From Bacteroidales bacterium (GTDB lineage Bacteria > Bacteroidota > Bacteroidia > Bacteroidales > Paludibacteraceae), in assembly GCA_022783865.1 (NCBI GenBank), contig JALFYY010000005.1:16284-80283 (forward strand): a stretch of 64,000 nt of DNA, read 5' to 3'. Position 1 is the first letter of the stretch, and each line of letters begins with the position of its first letter. The notes below the pieces were generated by a model that was not told the DNA's origin, did not search any database, and worked only from the letters and a program-made list of their open reading frames with translations. The translations under genes and the position numbers were made by a program. Below, piece after piece: positions 36,369 through 45,700 of this stretch.

Positions 36369-38270
36369 TCAAGGAACAAACACTTTTTGTTGTCCGTGAA
36401 TGTAAATTCCGCTTTGGGTGGGTGGTGCGGTAAGGCGTCTGCCCAAGATATCGTACCAAACCTTGTCTGTTTTATCCGTTTCCGCAGGCGAAAGACAATC
36501 TGTGGTATGTCTTTGTGAAACAGGCAATAACAGGCGTATATAGAGGTCGTCGGTTTGGTTGGCAAATTCAGTGTCGTAGTAAGTAATATCGTTCAACATG
36601 CTGGTAAGCAACGCATCCATCTGTGGTTTGAAAAGGTTCATGATGGCTTTGATACGGATTTGGCGTTCGTAAGGTTCGTATTGTTCCTCCATCATTTTGT
36701 CGAGCATTTGTTCCATGCCGGTTTGTACAAGTGCCGGAATGGTGTCGGTTTGTTTGAGATGTTCGTTGGCTTCGTTGTGGGTAAGTAAAGCGAGTGAGAT
36801 AGGTTCACCCAGATACTGACAGACCATAGCGGCAGTTATATTCCGGTCGGCAGGAAGCCACCCGAAAAGTTGATAAAAGATATCTTTGATAGTGCTACTG
36901 CTCTGACATATTTCATCGATACGGTTGAGCATGGTAAAAGTCAGACTGCGGGTTATTTGCGGTATATGACGAGTCATTTCTTCCCTGCCATATCGCATGA
37001 AATCGGGGATAGTGTCCAACGACCGGATATAGCGTGTTTGCACATCTATTTCGTCGCCCCATGCGCTCAGACGCAACAGACGATAAGGACAGGGATAGGC
37101 AATGGCAGATCCTGTGGTTATTTCTACGATGCTGTCGGTGAGGGCTTCGTTGTAGTAGGTGGTAATGTCAGAAGTATGCATATGCCCTGTCAGCACGAGG
37201 TGTATGCCATGTTGCATAAAGATGCGGCTAATGCTGTCGCCTTGTGTAATGGCGGCACTCGGCATCAATTGTTCCTGCATATAAATGTGTTGCAACAACT
37301 GGTGGTGCATCATAGCAATGACAGTCTTGCCGTCAGCCTGCGCCAAATCGGCTTGTTGAAGAATCCATTGTAAGGTTTCTTCACGGATTTGTCCATCCGC
37401 TACCGTTTTGTTTGCGGCATCACCATGTTGTATGCTCAGATTATCGTACCAGCGTGTGGCATCGATTCCAAGTACACAAATGCCCGGAAACGGTTCGGCG
37501 AGGTAAGAGAGCGAATTCGGATCACGTTGCACATTATCGCCATAACCATAGTCATGATAGAGACCTGCAAATTCATCGGCAAGGATGTCTCGCGCCGGAT
37601 AGGTGGCATCACCATCGTAGTAGCGTGCATTGGGGTTTTTGATATCGTGATTCCCCGGAATAACCAATGTAGGAATGCCCGCTTCTTTGAGTTGTTGCAA
37701 GTGAGAGAGAACCAATTCGTGGCTGAGATATTCGCCGTCTTTGGTAAGGTCACCGGCAATTAGTACGAGGTCAGGGCGATACGAAAGGATACTATCGGTC
37801 AATGCATTGAGAACATCTGCACTATGTGCCAACATCTTGCGGTCGGAGTTCAAAAGTCCGGTGTAGGCAGTACCTTGATTTTTCACCAAGTCCGGGTGCA
37901 TAACATGGATGTCGGTGAGCAGGCAGATATTCCATGTTTTGCGTTGCAACGGATGGTCGGTGACAGTAAAAAAGGCAGAATCAAGTGCGATATTGTTCTG
38001 TTCACATCTGATTTTGTAATGCCCCGGTTCCAAAGTGCTTTCTGTCAGAAAACTGCCATTGCCCGATTCTGTTACATTGTAGATAGTCCTCAAAGGCAGC
38101 AACGCTTCATCTTTGTAAAGACAGAGCAAAGCGTTCTGCGGAAGTCCGGTATAAGTAACACTAACCGTCTTTCCCTGTTCAGTAACAACAGGTGAAGGAA
38201 CAATAGTTTGCGCTTTCGTTCCTATAGCAAGGAGCAAAAGCAGAAAAAAGAGATATATTGACTGACGCAT
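36369..38270 (-). CDS. Secreted calcineurin-like phosphoesterase with sorting-type C-terminus
   Basis: 633 residues from the ATG at 38270, which gives a clean signal peptide (MRQSIYLFFLLLLLAIGTKA). A leading beta domain of about 85 residues is followed by the metallophosphoesterase core: DIHVMHP, LIAGDLTKDGE, IPGNHDIKN, MMHHQLLQ and LTGHMHTSD. The last residues, WYDILGRRLTAPPTQSGIYI and then GQQKVFV, follow the short Bacteroidales type IX secretion C-terminal pattern (Y D GRR ... GIYI G K V). It is likely surface-exposed or outer-membrane linked. The substrate is unknown. The promoter TACCTTTG is at 38311-38304 on minus. Confidence 0.88.
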   Translation of the reverse strand: MRQSIYLFFLLLLLAIGTKAQTIVPSPVVTEQGKTVSVTYTGLPQNALLCLYKDEALLPLRTIYNVTESGNGSFLTESTLEPGHYKIRCEQNNIALDSAFFTVTDHPLQRKTWNICLLTDIHVMHPDLVKNQGTAYTGLLNSDRKMLAHSADVLNALTDSILSYRPDLVLIAGDLTKDGEYLSHELVLSHLQQLKEAGIPTLVIPGNHDIKNPNARYYDGDATYPARDILADEFAGLYHDYGYGDNVQRDPNSLSYLAEPFPGICVLGIDATRWYDNLSIQHGDAANKTVADGQIREETLQWILQQADLAQADGKTVIAMMHHQLLQHIYMQEQLMPSAAITQGDSISRIFMQHGIHLVLTGHMHTSDITTYYNEALTDSIVEITTGSAIAYPCPYRLLRLSAWGDEIDVQTRYIRSLDTIPDFMRYGREEMTRHIPQITRSLTFTMLNRIDEICQSSSTIKDIFYQLFGWLPADRNITAAMVCQYLGEPISLALLTHNEANEHLKQTDTIPALVQTGMEQMLDKMMEEQYEPYERQIRIKAIMNLFKPQMDALLTSMLNDITYYDTEFANQTDDLYIRLLLPVSQRHTTDCLSPAETDKTDKVWYDILGRRLTAPPTQSGIYIHGQQKVFVP

Positions 38271-38355
38271 ATATATACTATGAAATAGTGTAAATAATTG
38301 GTGCAAAGGTATTAAAATTTTAGGAATTCGGCAAGAGTGCATTACGGAATTTGCT

Positions 38356-38388
38356 TATGACCCTTGTATAACCCTTGTATGAACCCTT
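38356..38388. repeat. 11-bp-period tandem array, 3 units
   Basis: TATGACCCTTG, TATAACCCTTG, TATGAACCCTT. It shares units with 4291-4323 and (reverse complement) 10000-10032. Confidence 0.8.
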
Positions 38389-38460
38389 ACTCGGAAAGTA
38401 ATAGACAGAGGGGTGAAGGCAAAGACAGCCGGTTTTCGCGAACAGAAAAGGTATAAAAGC

Positions 38461-38520
38461 GACAAAACGGGAAGAATTGGGCATTATCGGGAACAAACGG
38501 GAAGAATCGGGAATTATCGG
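38461..38520. repeat. 10-bp-period tandem array, 6 units
   Basis: GACAAAACGG, GAAGAATTGG, GCATTATCGG, GAACAAACGG, GAAGAATCGG, GAATTATCGG. The first GA and the terminal GG are kept in nearly every unit; the array also contains a higher-order 30-bp repeat. Confidence 0.8.
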
Positions 38521-38607
38521 GACAATGCAGTTTTCTGATGTAGTAACTTTGCTGACTGAAACATGTTTCAAGGCAAACAAACCCAATAATTGACAAACGA
38601 ATTGATT

Positions 38608-38967
38608 ATGAGTAAAATCATCCCTATCGATTTTCTGTGCAGTTTGCACGGAAAACTCAACAAAGACAGTGAGTATTATTTCCAAGAACGGTATGGTGTA
38701 ACATTCACCGGACAGAGAAAAAAGCCGCGTAATCTCGAAACCCACCCGTACACTGCAGCAGAATTGGTGACACAACAGAAATTCCGCCGTACCAAGAAAG
38801 CCATACAAGGATTAAGCGATGCGGAAAAAGAAGCCTATCGGGAGGCATACGGGCAACAGAGTGCATACAAATCGCTGCAAGGATATATTTTTGCCCGGGA
38901 ATATGCCAAACTGCAGAGACAACGCCAGAAGCAGGACGATGGTGTCAGAACGAGAAATAGATGGTAG
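38608..38967 (+). CDS. Small conserved hypothetical protein, 119 residues
   Basis: Start placed at the ATG 38608; the ORF track begins at an upstream TTG. The product starts MSKIIPIDFLCSLHGKL, has a segment YFQERYGVTFTGQRKKPRNL, and ends in charged helices (LSDAEKEAYREAYGQQSAYK, then LQGYIFAREYAKLQRQ). It resembles small Bacteroidales proteins of unknown role; the basic helical end suggests nucleic-acid or protein binding, but this is a guess. The 3' end overlaps the convergent gene by 23 bp. Confidence 0.65.
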   Translation: MSKIIPIDFLCSLHGKLNKDSEYYFQERYGVTFTGQRKKPRNLETHPYTAAELVTQQKFRRTKKAIQGLSDAEKEAYREAYGQQSAYKSLQGYIFAREYAKLQRQRQKQDDGVRTRNRW

Positions 38968-39226
38968 CCAATACGTATGGCATGGCACCAATGAGGATAC
39001 CTTTGGCGAACCGCCATGTATTGAGCTGGTAGAATACAAAGATAAACGCCAAATCGGGGAAGATGCTCACCAACAACAGTTTGTTGAGCACCGCCCCCAT
39101 TTGGAATTGAAATGTCTGCAGGGCATACCACAGGTTCATTTGGTCGATATAGAGCAAACCAAAAGTTGCGGGCAAGAGCAGTCCGAAAAGTATGCCGAGC
39201 CAATATTTGTCGATTCTATCTAACAA
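38945..39226 (-). CDS. Small membrane protein, 93 residues
   Basis: Three hydrophobic helices are evident: YWLGILFGLLLPATFGLLYI, LLLVSIFPDLAFIFVFYQL and GILIGAMPYVLATIYFSF. No cytoplasmic domain. I do not recognise a named family, though compact three-helix proteins of this type are conserved in Bacteroidales. The 3' end overlaps the plus-strand gene 38608-38967 by 23 bp; it lies 117 bp after surE on the same strand. Confidence 0.65.
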   Translation of the reverse strand: MLDRIDKYWLGILFGLLLPATFGLLYIDQMNLWYALQTFQFQMGAVLNKLLLVSIFPDLAFIFVFYQLNTWRFAKGILIGAMPYVLATIYFSF

Positions 39227-39237
39227 GGTTTAATTAA

Positions 39238-39265
39238 CAATTAATAGTTAATATTGCATTATCAT
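39238..39265. repeat. AT-rich dispersed repeat, copy 2
   Basis: ATTAATAGTTAATATTGCATTATC, close to the sequences at 26631-26665 (inverted) and 47858-47888. Confidence 0.55.
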
Positions 39266-39343
39266 TGGGTAATATTGCCCTGCCCACACCGCGACAAACG
39301 CTATCGGGTCTATCAGGCGGGACTTGTCAGAATTACCGTGTTT

Positions 39344-40114
39344 CTACAATGCATTGTTTTCTACTGCAGTGCGCAAGGCGGCATTCTGCAATTGCTGATG
39401 ACAGGTAGTATCCAAAGCGCAAGGCGTGACGGATATGTATCCGTGCGCCATAGCCCATTCGTCGGTATCCTCGGCATCTGGTTCGTGGTTGACGAAGTTG
39501 CCCGTGAGAATATAGAATGTCTCACCATTGGGATATTGATAGGGTTTCAACTCTTTTTCCCAGTGCCCCTGACATTGCCGCGTGAAACGCACCCCGCGAA
39601 TCTCTCCTTGCGGCGCATTGATATTATAACATACGCCATGAGGGAAAGGATGCTGCAAAAGCTTCTCGGTAAGCGGCAGGATGTAGGGCTTCATCTGCGA
39701 GAAATCGGCATCGCTATGGTGATCGTTGAGAGAGAAACCAATGGCAGGAATATCGTGTTCCGCAGCCACAAAGCATGCACCAATGGTACCGGAATAGATA
39801 ACATTCACCGCTGCATTAGAGCCGTGATTGATGCCTGAAACGACCAAGTCAACCGGTTGGTCTTTCAGCACCACTTCCAATGCGAGTTTGATACAATCGG
39901 ACGGCGTTCCGGAAGTGGTGTAAACAGCCAAATTCTCCGCTTTTTCTACCAGACGGAGCGTAATGGGCTGCATTACGGTAATGGCATTGGACTTTCCGCT
40001 TTGCGGTGTTTCAGGCGCAATGACCGTGACATTGCCGATTTGCTGCATGAGTTTCACCAATTCATGGATTCCTTTTGCACTCCAACTATCGTCATTAACA
40101 ACAAGAATGTTCAT
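39344..40114 (-). CDS. surE: 5'-nucleotidase SurE
   Basis: 256 residues. MNILVVNDDSWSAKGI contains the DD metal ligands, PETPQSGKSNAIT and the GTPSDCIKLAL and VSGINHGSNAA motifs complete the active site. SurE removes phosphate from nucleoside monophosphates, mostly in stress or stationary phase. It follows glmM by 3 bp and is the last member of the minus-strand run. Confidence 0.96.
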   Translation of the reverse strand: MNILVVNDDSWSAKGIHELVKLMQQIGNVTVIAPETPQSGKSNAITVMQPITLRLVEKAENLAVYTTSGTPSDCIKLALEVVLKDQPVDLVVSGINHGSNAAVNVIYSGTIGACFVAAEHDIPAIGFSLNDHHSDADFSQMKPYILPLTEKLLQHPFPHGVCYNINAPQGEIRGVRFTRQCQGHWEKELKPYQYPNGETFYILTGNFVNHEPDAEDTDEWAMAHGYISVTPCALDTTCHQQLQNAALRTAVENNAL

Positions 40115-40117
40115 ACG

Positions 40118-41500
40118 TTATTTTGCCAAGCGGTTTACATCGTTGATAATACGTTGTGCCAATTCGTCAGCCTGCTCCATCGTAGCGGCTTCGGAATAGA
40201 CACGGATGATAGGTTCTGTATTGGATTTGCGCAAGTGTACCCAGCCTTCGGCGAAGTCGATTTTGACACCGTCTTTGTCGTTGATACGCTCGTTGCGGTA
40301 TTGTTCTTTGACAGCGGCAAGGAGGTTATCGACATTGATTTGCGGGGTGAGGTCGATACGGTTTTTGGAGATGAAATAGTTGGGGAACTCCCGGCGCAAG
40401 CAGGATACCTTGATACCTTTGTGCGCCAAGTTGCTCAAGAAGAGGGCGATACCGACGAGGGCATCACGACCATAGTGACTGGCAGGATAGATGACACCGC
40501 CATTGCCTTCGCCACCGATAACGGCATGGTTGCGCTTCATCTCGGTAACAACATTGACTTCGCCCACTGCGCTGGCAGTATATTCGCCTCCGTGACGGCG
40601 TGTAACATCGCTCAAAGCACGCGTACTGCTCATATTGCTGACAGTATTGCCCGGCGTATGTTGCAGCACGTAGTCGGCAACGGAAACAAGCGTATATTCT
40701 TCGCCGAACATATCGCCGTTCTCGCAGATAATAGCCAAGCGGTCAACATCGGGGTCAACTACGAAACCGACATCGGCTTTGCCGGAGCGCAAGAGATCGG
40801 ATATTTGGGTAAGGTGCTGCGGAAGCGGTTCGGGGTTATGCGGGAAATGTCCGTCGGGTGTGCAATTGAGTTCGATAATGTTTTTCACACCCAAGGCACG
40901 CAATACTGCAGGGATAGCGATACCGCCGATAGAATTGACGCAATCGACAGCCACAGTGAAATCCGCTTTTTCGATAGCGGCTTTGTCAACCAGTTTGAGA
41001 CCGAGTACGTTGTCGATATGGTATTGCAGATAGTCTTTCTGTGTGAGTTTGCCCAAGTTGTCTACTTCTGCAAACAGGAAATCTTCTTTTTCAGCGATAG
41101 CGAGTACTTCTTTACCTTCGGCATCGTTGAGGAACTCCCCTTTTTCGTTGAGCAGTTTGAGAGCGTTCCACTGTTTGGGATTATGCGACGCCGTAAGGAT
41201 GATACCGCCGGCAGCATGTTCGCCTGTAACAGCGAGTTCGGTAGTCGGCGTGGTAGCCATGCCGATATTGACTACATTGTAGCCCATACCGAGCAATGTG
41301 CCGGTTACCAAGAGGTCAACCATTTCGCCCGAGATACGGGCATCACGACCTACAACAATCGTGTTGTTGTCAGGAAGATTATGACGGCGCTGGGTAGCAT
41401 AAGCAGCCGTAAAGCGAACGATATCAACGGGATTGAGCCCGTCTCCTACAGGTCCTCCGATCGTTCCGCGGATACCTGAGATTGACTTAACTAAAGACAT
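40118..41500 (-). CDS. glmM: Phosphoglucosamine mutase
   Basis: 460 residues. The phosphoserine loop TASHNPKQWNALK, the metal loop DPDVDRLAI, the sugar loop GEGNGGVIYP and the phosphate-binding SNTEPIIRVYSEA are all seen. The enzyme makes glucosamine-1-phosphate for peptidoglycan and lipid A. GlmM is favoured over a phosphomannomutase by context and the GGEGNGG loop, but substrate choice is an inference. It is 14 bp after the DUF4827 gene. Confidence 0.88.
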   Translation of the reverse strand: MSLVKSISGIRGTIGGPVGDGLNPVDIVRFTAAYATQRRHNLPDNNTIVVGRDARISGEMVDLLVTGTLLGMGYNVVNIGMATTPTTELAVTGEHAAGGIILTASHNPKQWNALKLLNEKGEFLNDAEGKEVLAIAEKEDFLFAEVDNLGKLTQKDYLQYHIDNVLGLKLVDKAAIEKADFTVAVDCVNSIGGIAIPAVLRALGVKNIIELNCTPDGHFPHNPEPLPQHLTQISDLLRSGKADVGFVVDPDVDRLAIICENGDMFGEEYTLVSVADYVLQHTPGNTVSNMSSTRALSDVTRRHGGEYTASAVGEVNVVTEMKRNHAVIGGEGNGGVIYPASHYGRDALVGIALFLSNLAHKGIKVSCLRREFPNYFISKNRIDLTPQINVDNLLAAVKEQYRNERINDKDGVKIDFAEGWVHLRKSNTEPIIRVYSEAATMEQADELAQRIINDVNRLAK

Positions 41501-41514
41501 TGTGTATTAGATTT

Positions 41515-42051
41515 TTATTGATTGGTACGAATTTGCAATTTAAGGTCGTAGCCGTAGGGCGTGACCGTAAGTTGGTCTTCGCCCAGTTTGCTGGGTACGA
41601 TAACCGTTGCTTCAGAACCGGTGTATTTCATATAGCCGATAGCCAAATTCCATGCGGTACAAACGGAAGAATTGGATACTCCATACTGGAATTCAACAGG
41701 GAAAGGAGCGTCGTTGGGTGTCCAATAGCTTGTAGTGTCAGCATAGGCATTGAGGGTATATTTGCGATAGCGCAGATTGATTTCGTCACGGTATTTGACA
41801 GGGTCGCTTGCCGTGTCGCCCAACTGCGAGATGTGGAGATAGAGATTGTCGTCGATTTCCAAGAAATCCTTTTCACCCCAAGCACCATCGGGAAGAGTAT
41901 CGATGATGTTGATATTCTGCCGTTTGATAAAGTCCTTGATGAGCTTTTTCTCCGCCTCCAATTCTTTGGCGTAGGTATTACTGCCATTGCAAGCGGTGAA
42001 TGCCATTGCGCATAACAGCAAGCCGACAAATACAACTAATGATTTCTTCAT
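41515..42051 (-). CDS. DUF4827 lipoprotein
   Basis: 178 residues. The N-terminus MKKSLVVFVGLLLCAMAFTAC is a lipoprotein signal with lipobox FTAC. The mature protein starts NGSNTYAKELEAEKKLIKDF and continues IKRQNINIIDTLP, the hallmark of DUF4827, and shows the FKBP-like layout with a final KLGEDQLTVTPYGYDLKLQI strand. It is probably a periplasmic FKBP-like protein that may have lost isomerase activity. It sits 2 bp after the FKBP lipoprotein gene, and the two probably act together. Confidence 0.85.
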   Translation of the reverse strand: MKKSLVVFVGLLLCAMAFTACNGSNTYAKELEAEKKLIKDFIKRQNINIIDTLPDGAWGEKDFLEIDDNLYLHISQLGDTASDPVKYRDEINLRYRKYTLNAYADTTSYWTPNDAPFPVEFQYGVSNSSVCTAWNLAIGYMKYTGSEATVIVPSKLGEDQLTVTPYGYDLKLQIRTNQ

Positions 42052-42053
42052 AC

Positions 42054-42572
42054 TTAATAATTATGTTTTACTTCTATTTTGATTTTTACGTTTTCGTAGG
42101 GCGGTATTTCTCCGGTTCCCGTTTGTCCGTAGGCACAATACCAAGGTACCAACAAAACAGCCGATTCGTCCATGCGCATTTCAGGCAAAAAGCTGTCCAC
42201 AGCCTTGACGGTTTGTCTTTTTTCCACCTCAATGCTCTCTTGCGTATCAAGCAACAAAGTATCCTGCAAGGTATATACTTTCATGCAGAGTGCCACCTGT
42301 TGCCCTTTTTGCAAATGCGGCTGCTCTGTCCGATGTGTTATCCGATACCAAAAGCCGGTATTGTGGAGCGTATAAGGCTGCCCGGCGGTCTGAACTGTCT
42401 GTGCTAAAGAACGGTCGGCTTCTTCTGCCATACGCTGATAAAAGAATACCATTGCGAGTTGTGCAGAATCGGATGTACCTGTCCGGTTAGCCGGTGCCTG
42501 CGGTTTGGTGCGCTGACATGCAACACATAACAAACATCCTGCCAAAGTCAATATGTAAATCAGTTTGCGCAT
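42054..42572 (-). CDS. FKBP-type peptidyl-prolyl isomerase lipoprotein
   Basis: 172 residues. MRKLIYILTLAGCLLCVAC is a lipoprotein signal. The C-terminal half is an FKBP domain: GQQVALCMKVYTLQDTLL, a VDSFLPEMRMDESAVLLVPW strand-helix and CAYGQTGTGEIPPYENVKI, which matches the AYG...GxIPP signature. It resembles gliding/type IX-associated GldI-like isomerases. It acts on the periplasmic side of the envelope. The gene starts at the base next to the natural stop of the hybrid sensor frame (42573). Confidence 0.85.
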   Translation of the reverse strand: MRKLIYILTLAGCLLCVACQRTKPQAPANRTGTSDSAQLAMVFFYQRMAEEADRSLAQTVQTAGQPYTLHNTGFWYRITHRTEQPHLQKGQQVALCMKVYTLQDTLLLDTQESIEVEKRQTVKAVDSFLPEMRMDESAVLLVPWYCAYGQTGTGEIPPYENVKIKIEVKHNY

Positions 42573-42787
42573 TTATTTACCGATGCTTTTCTTATATTCG
42601 GTCGGTGTCATTCCATAGACGGCTTTGAAGCACTTGGAGAAGTAACGACTGTCGTTCATGCCGACCATATAGGTAACTTCCGTAATATTGTACGATCCCA
42701 CTTCGAGGAGTTGTGCCGCCCGTTTGATACGCACTTCACGGATAAACTCCACAGGTGAGAGACCTGTAAGCGATTTGAGTTTGTTAA
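42573..42787 (-). pseudogene. Out-of-frame AraC DNA-binding segment of the hybrid sensor
   Basis: In the second frame the minus strand encodes NKLKSLTGLSPVEFIREVRI, KRAAQLLEVGSYNITEVTYM and VGMNDSRYFSKCFKAVYG, ending EYKKSIGK and TAA at 42573. This is a complete helix-turn-helix AraC domain. Its joint with the preceding frame needs one extra base after the codons for GRTVF. Stop to next gene (42572) is 0 bp, as expected if this is the true end. Confidence 0.8.
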
Positions 42788-45700
42788 GAAGACGGTACGT
42801 CCCAATGCCATTTCGTTGACCAAATCTTCGACCACAAGACCATTGTTGTCCATGTTCTTTTCCATAAAGTCCATGAGTTTGGCAATAAACTTCTCGTTTG
42901 GCGTCTTGCCCTGTATCTGTTGCGGTGTAAGGTTGAGCAATTCGGTACGATAACGCTCTTGCAGTTTCTCACGTGACTTGAGGATATTATCCACTCTTGC
43001 TTGCAAATATTCAGGCGAGAAAGGTTTGGTGATATAGTCGTCGGCACCGTCGTTCATACTTTCCAGTTTGCTTTCAATAGCGTTTTTGGCTGTGAGCAAG
43101 ATGATAGGAATGTGGTCGGTCTGGTTTGCAGACTTGAGTTGTTTGAGCAATTCCAAGCCGTCCATATTCGGCATCATAAGGTCGGAAATGATGATTTCAG
43201 GTACCAATGTTTTGGCTTTTTCCAATCCGTCGATTCCGTCAACCGCCGTTTCTACTTTGAACTGCTTGCTGAAGATATTCACCAGGAAAGAGCGCATATC
43301 GTCGTTGTCCTCGACCACGAGCATTACTTTGCCCGATGCCGGCTCCAAATCGTGCGTTGCAGCGTTGTTTGCCGCATCTTTGAACGTCAACGGATCTTTG
43401 TCGTTAACTACCAAATCGACTTCGTTGCCGAAATGGTCTTTGCCTTTCTTGAACATCACGGTGAACGTGGTTCCTTTGTTCACTTCGCTCTCGACTTCGA
43501 TATAGCCTTTGTGGAGATCGACCAACTCTTTGACCAAGTTCATGCCGATACCGCTACCCGGTCGGCTGCTCAGGTTCTTGATTTCGTTCTGCGAAGAGAA
43601 GCGTTCGAACAGGATAGAGCGTTTTTCCAGAGGTATGCCCACTCCTTCGTCTTTGACTTTTACCAAGAGGAAATCGTTTTTTTCGCTTACGCTGACAGTG
43701 ATGCTCTTGCCCGAAGGCGTGAATTTGAATGCGTTGGAAAGAAGGTTATAGACAATGACATCCACTTTGTCTTTATCCACATACGCCACGGCATCGGGCG
43801 CATTGTTTTCCACTTGGAAATTGATGTGCTTATCGTATGCCTCTTTGGTGAAATTGGCACAGATATCTTTAATCAGACTGGCAAAAGGCACAGCCTGTAT
43901 TTTGAGCCGCAGTTTCCGGCTCTGCAGTTTCCGGAAGTCCAATATCTCGTTGATGAGCCGGAGCATACGGTTGCTGTTGCTTTGTACAATCTCGAGTTGT
44001 GTCCGGACGGAAGGCGATATCTTTTCGGTTTTGAGAATGTTTTCTACCGGACCGGAGATGAGCGTAAGCGGTGTGCGCAGTTCGTGGGATATATTGGTAA
44101 AGAAACGGAGTTTCACATCGGTAATTTTCTGTTCCATTTGTACTTCCTGCCGCACTTTATTATATGAAAATACAATGCGGTAGATAATATAGATGATGAG
44201 AACCGCAATGAGTATATACAGCAGGAAAGCCCAAACGGTTTGCCAGAAACTGGGTTGCAGTTTGATAGTCAGACTACGGGTATTATCGACCCATACGCCA
44301 TCGGCATTGGTGGAGCGCACCAGGAAACGATAGGTACCGGAAGGGAGATTGGTATAAGTGGCTTTGCGTTGGGAGTGTACATAGTTCCAATCGTCTTCGA
44401 AACCTTCGAGCATATAGGCATATTGTATCCGGTCGGCTCCTGCAAAATCGATAGCTGCATATTCGATACTGAATACGGATTGCTTATGAGAGAGTGTCAG
44501 GCAGTCCACATAGTCGATATTCTCTTTGAGCACAGAGCCTTTGGCACCCACTTGGACATCGTTGTTTGATATCTGGAAATTGGTGAGTTGCAAAGGCGGT
44601 ACTTCGTCGGAAGGGAGAATCTGTTCGGGAGAGAAATTGCAATAGCCGTTGGTGTAACCGAAGAATATCTGTCCGGAATGGGTATGCAATGCTTTTGCTT
44701 CGGTGAAATAGGCGTCTTTTTCTCCGATAAGCGCCTTGAAGTATTGGAAATGCTGTTTGTGATAGTCGTAGCGCGTGATGGCATTTTCGGAAGTGAACCA
44801 TAGTTTGCCGTTGGTATCTTCAGAAATACTGAGTACGATATCGCTCTGCAAGCCACTTGCCACATTGAAGTTCTGCAAACCGAGTTCAGGTTCTGCAGAA
44901 AGGAGTTTGTTCAGTCCTCCACCGAAAGTACCAATCCAGATGTTGCCATCGGAATCTTTGTGCAAGCAACGCACATCGTGGAGTGAGACAAAGCGTGTGG
45001 TACGGTCTTTCATGGAGATTTGCAACAGACCGGCGGTAGTAGCGGCATAGAGATAATCGCCATCGATAAGCAAATCGCGCACCATAGAGCATTGTTCTTT
45101 AGGATAACCGATCCAGTCGTTGGAGGAATTGAAGAACCTGCCGTCGGCATAGATGTTGACTCCACCGCCGTAAGTGCCGATATAGAGCCGTCCGAGGGCA
45201 TCTTCGGTGATGGCATAGATATTATCGTTAGAAAGGCTATAAGGCTGCCCGTCAGCTCTGAAGTGAGTGATTTGCAATGTTTTTGGTGAAGAGCCAGTGG
45301 CTTTGTACAAACCGCCACGGCGCGTGCCGAACCAGATATTGCCGGCATGGTCTTCGTACATGCAGTACACCAAGTCGGTGATGGGCAATACGGCTTTTTC
45401 GCGCATGTTGCCATCGTACCAGGTTACTTTGCCGTTTTTGCTTGCGAGCAGTATGTCTCCGTGCCGCAGTTGCAACATGGCACGTACTTCGCCCGATTGC
45501 TTTTTGTTGGCCCTGACATCGTTGAGGCGGAACTGCTGCCGGAAGATATCAACGCGGTCGATACCTTTGTCGTAGGTACTGATCCAGATAGAGCCTTGCC
45601 GGTCGGAATAAGCGGTATGAATAATATTAGTAATACCTTCGACAGGCGCTTCGAAAGCATCAGTATCGTAGTTGTAGCAAGCAAAACCACCTCCGTAGGG

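Larger units (their letters stand above)
38271..38607. other. Divergent gap with 11-bp and 10-bp arrays
   Basis: No gene seen. It holds a minus promoter (TACCTTTG 38311-38304, -33 CTTG 38335-38332, spacing 20), an 11-bp array, a 10-bp array and a plus-strand TAACTTTG at 38544-38551 that may serve the small gene at 38608. Confidence 0.6.

Noticed and set aside
39857-41479. 540-residue plus-strand ORF opposite glmM and surE
   Set aside because: It is antisense to two well-identified genes, has no recognisable motif, and arises because the codon bias of the minus-strand genes leaves few stops on the other strand.
43001-44167. 388-residue plus-strand ORF opposite the hybrid sensor
   Set aside because: Antisense shadow of kinase and receiver domains.
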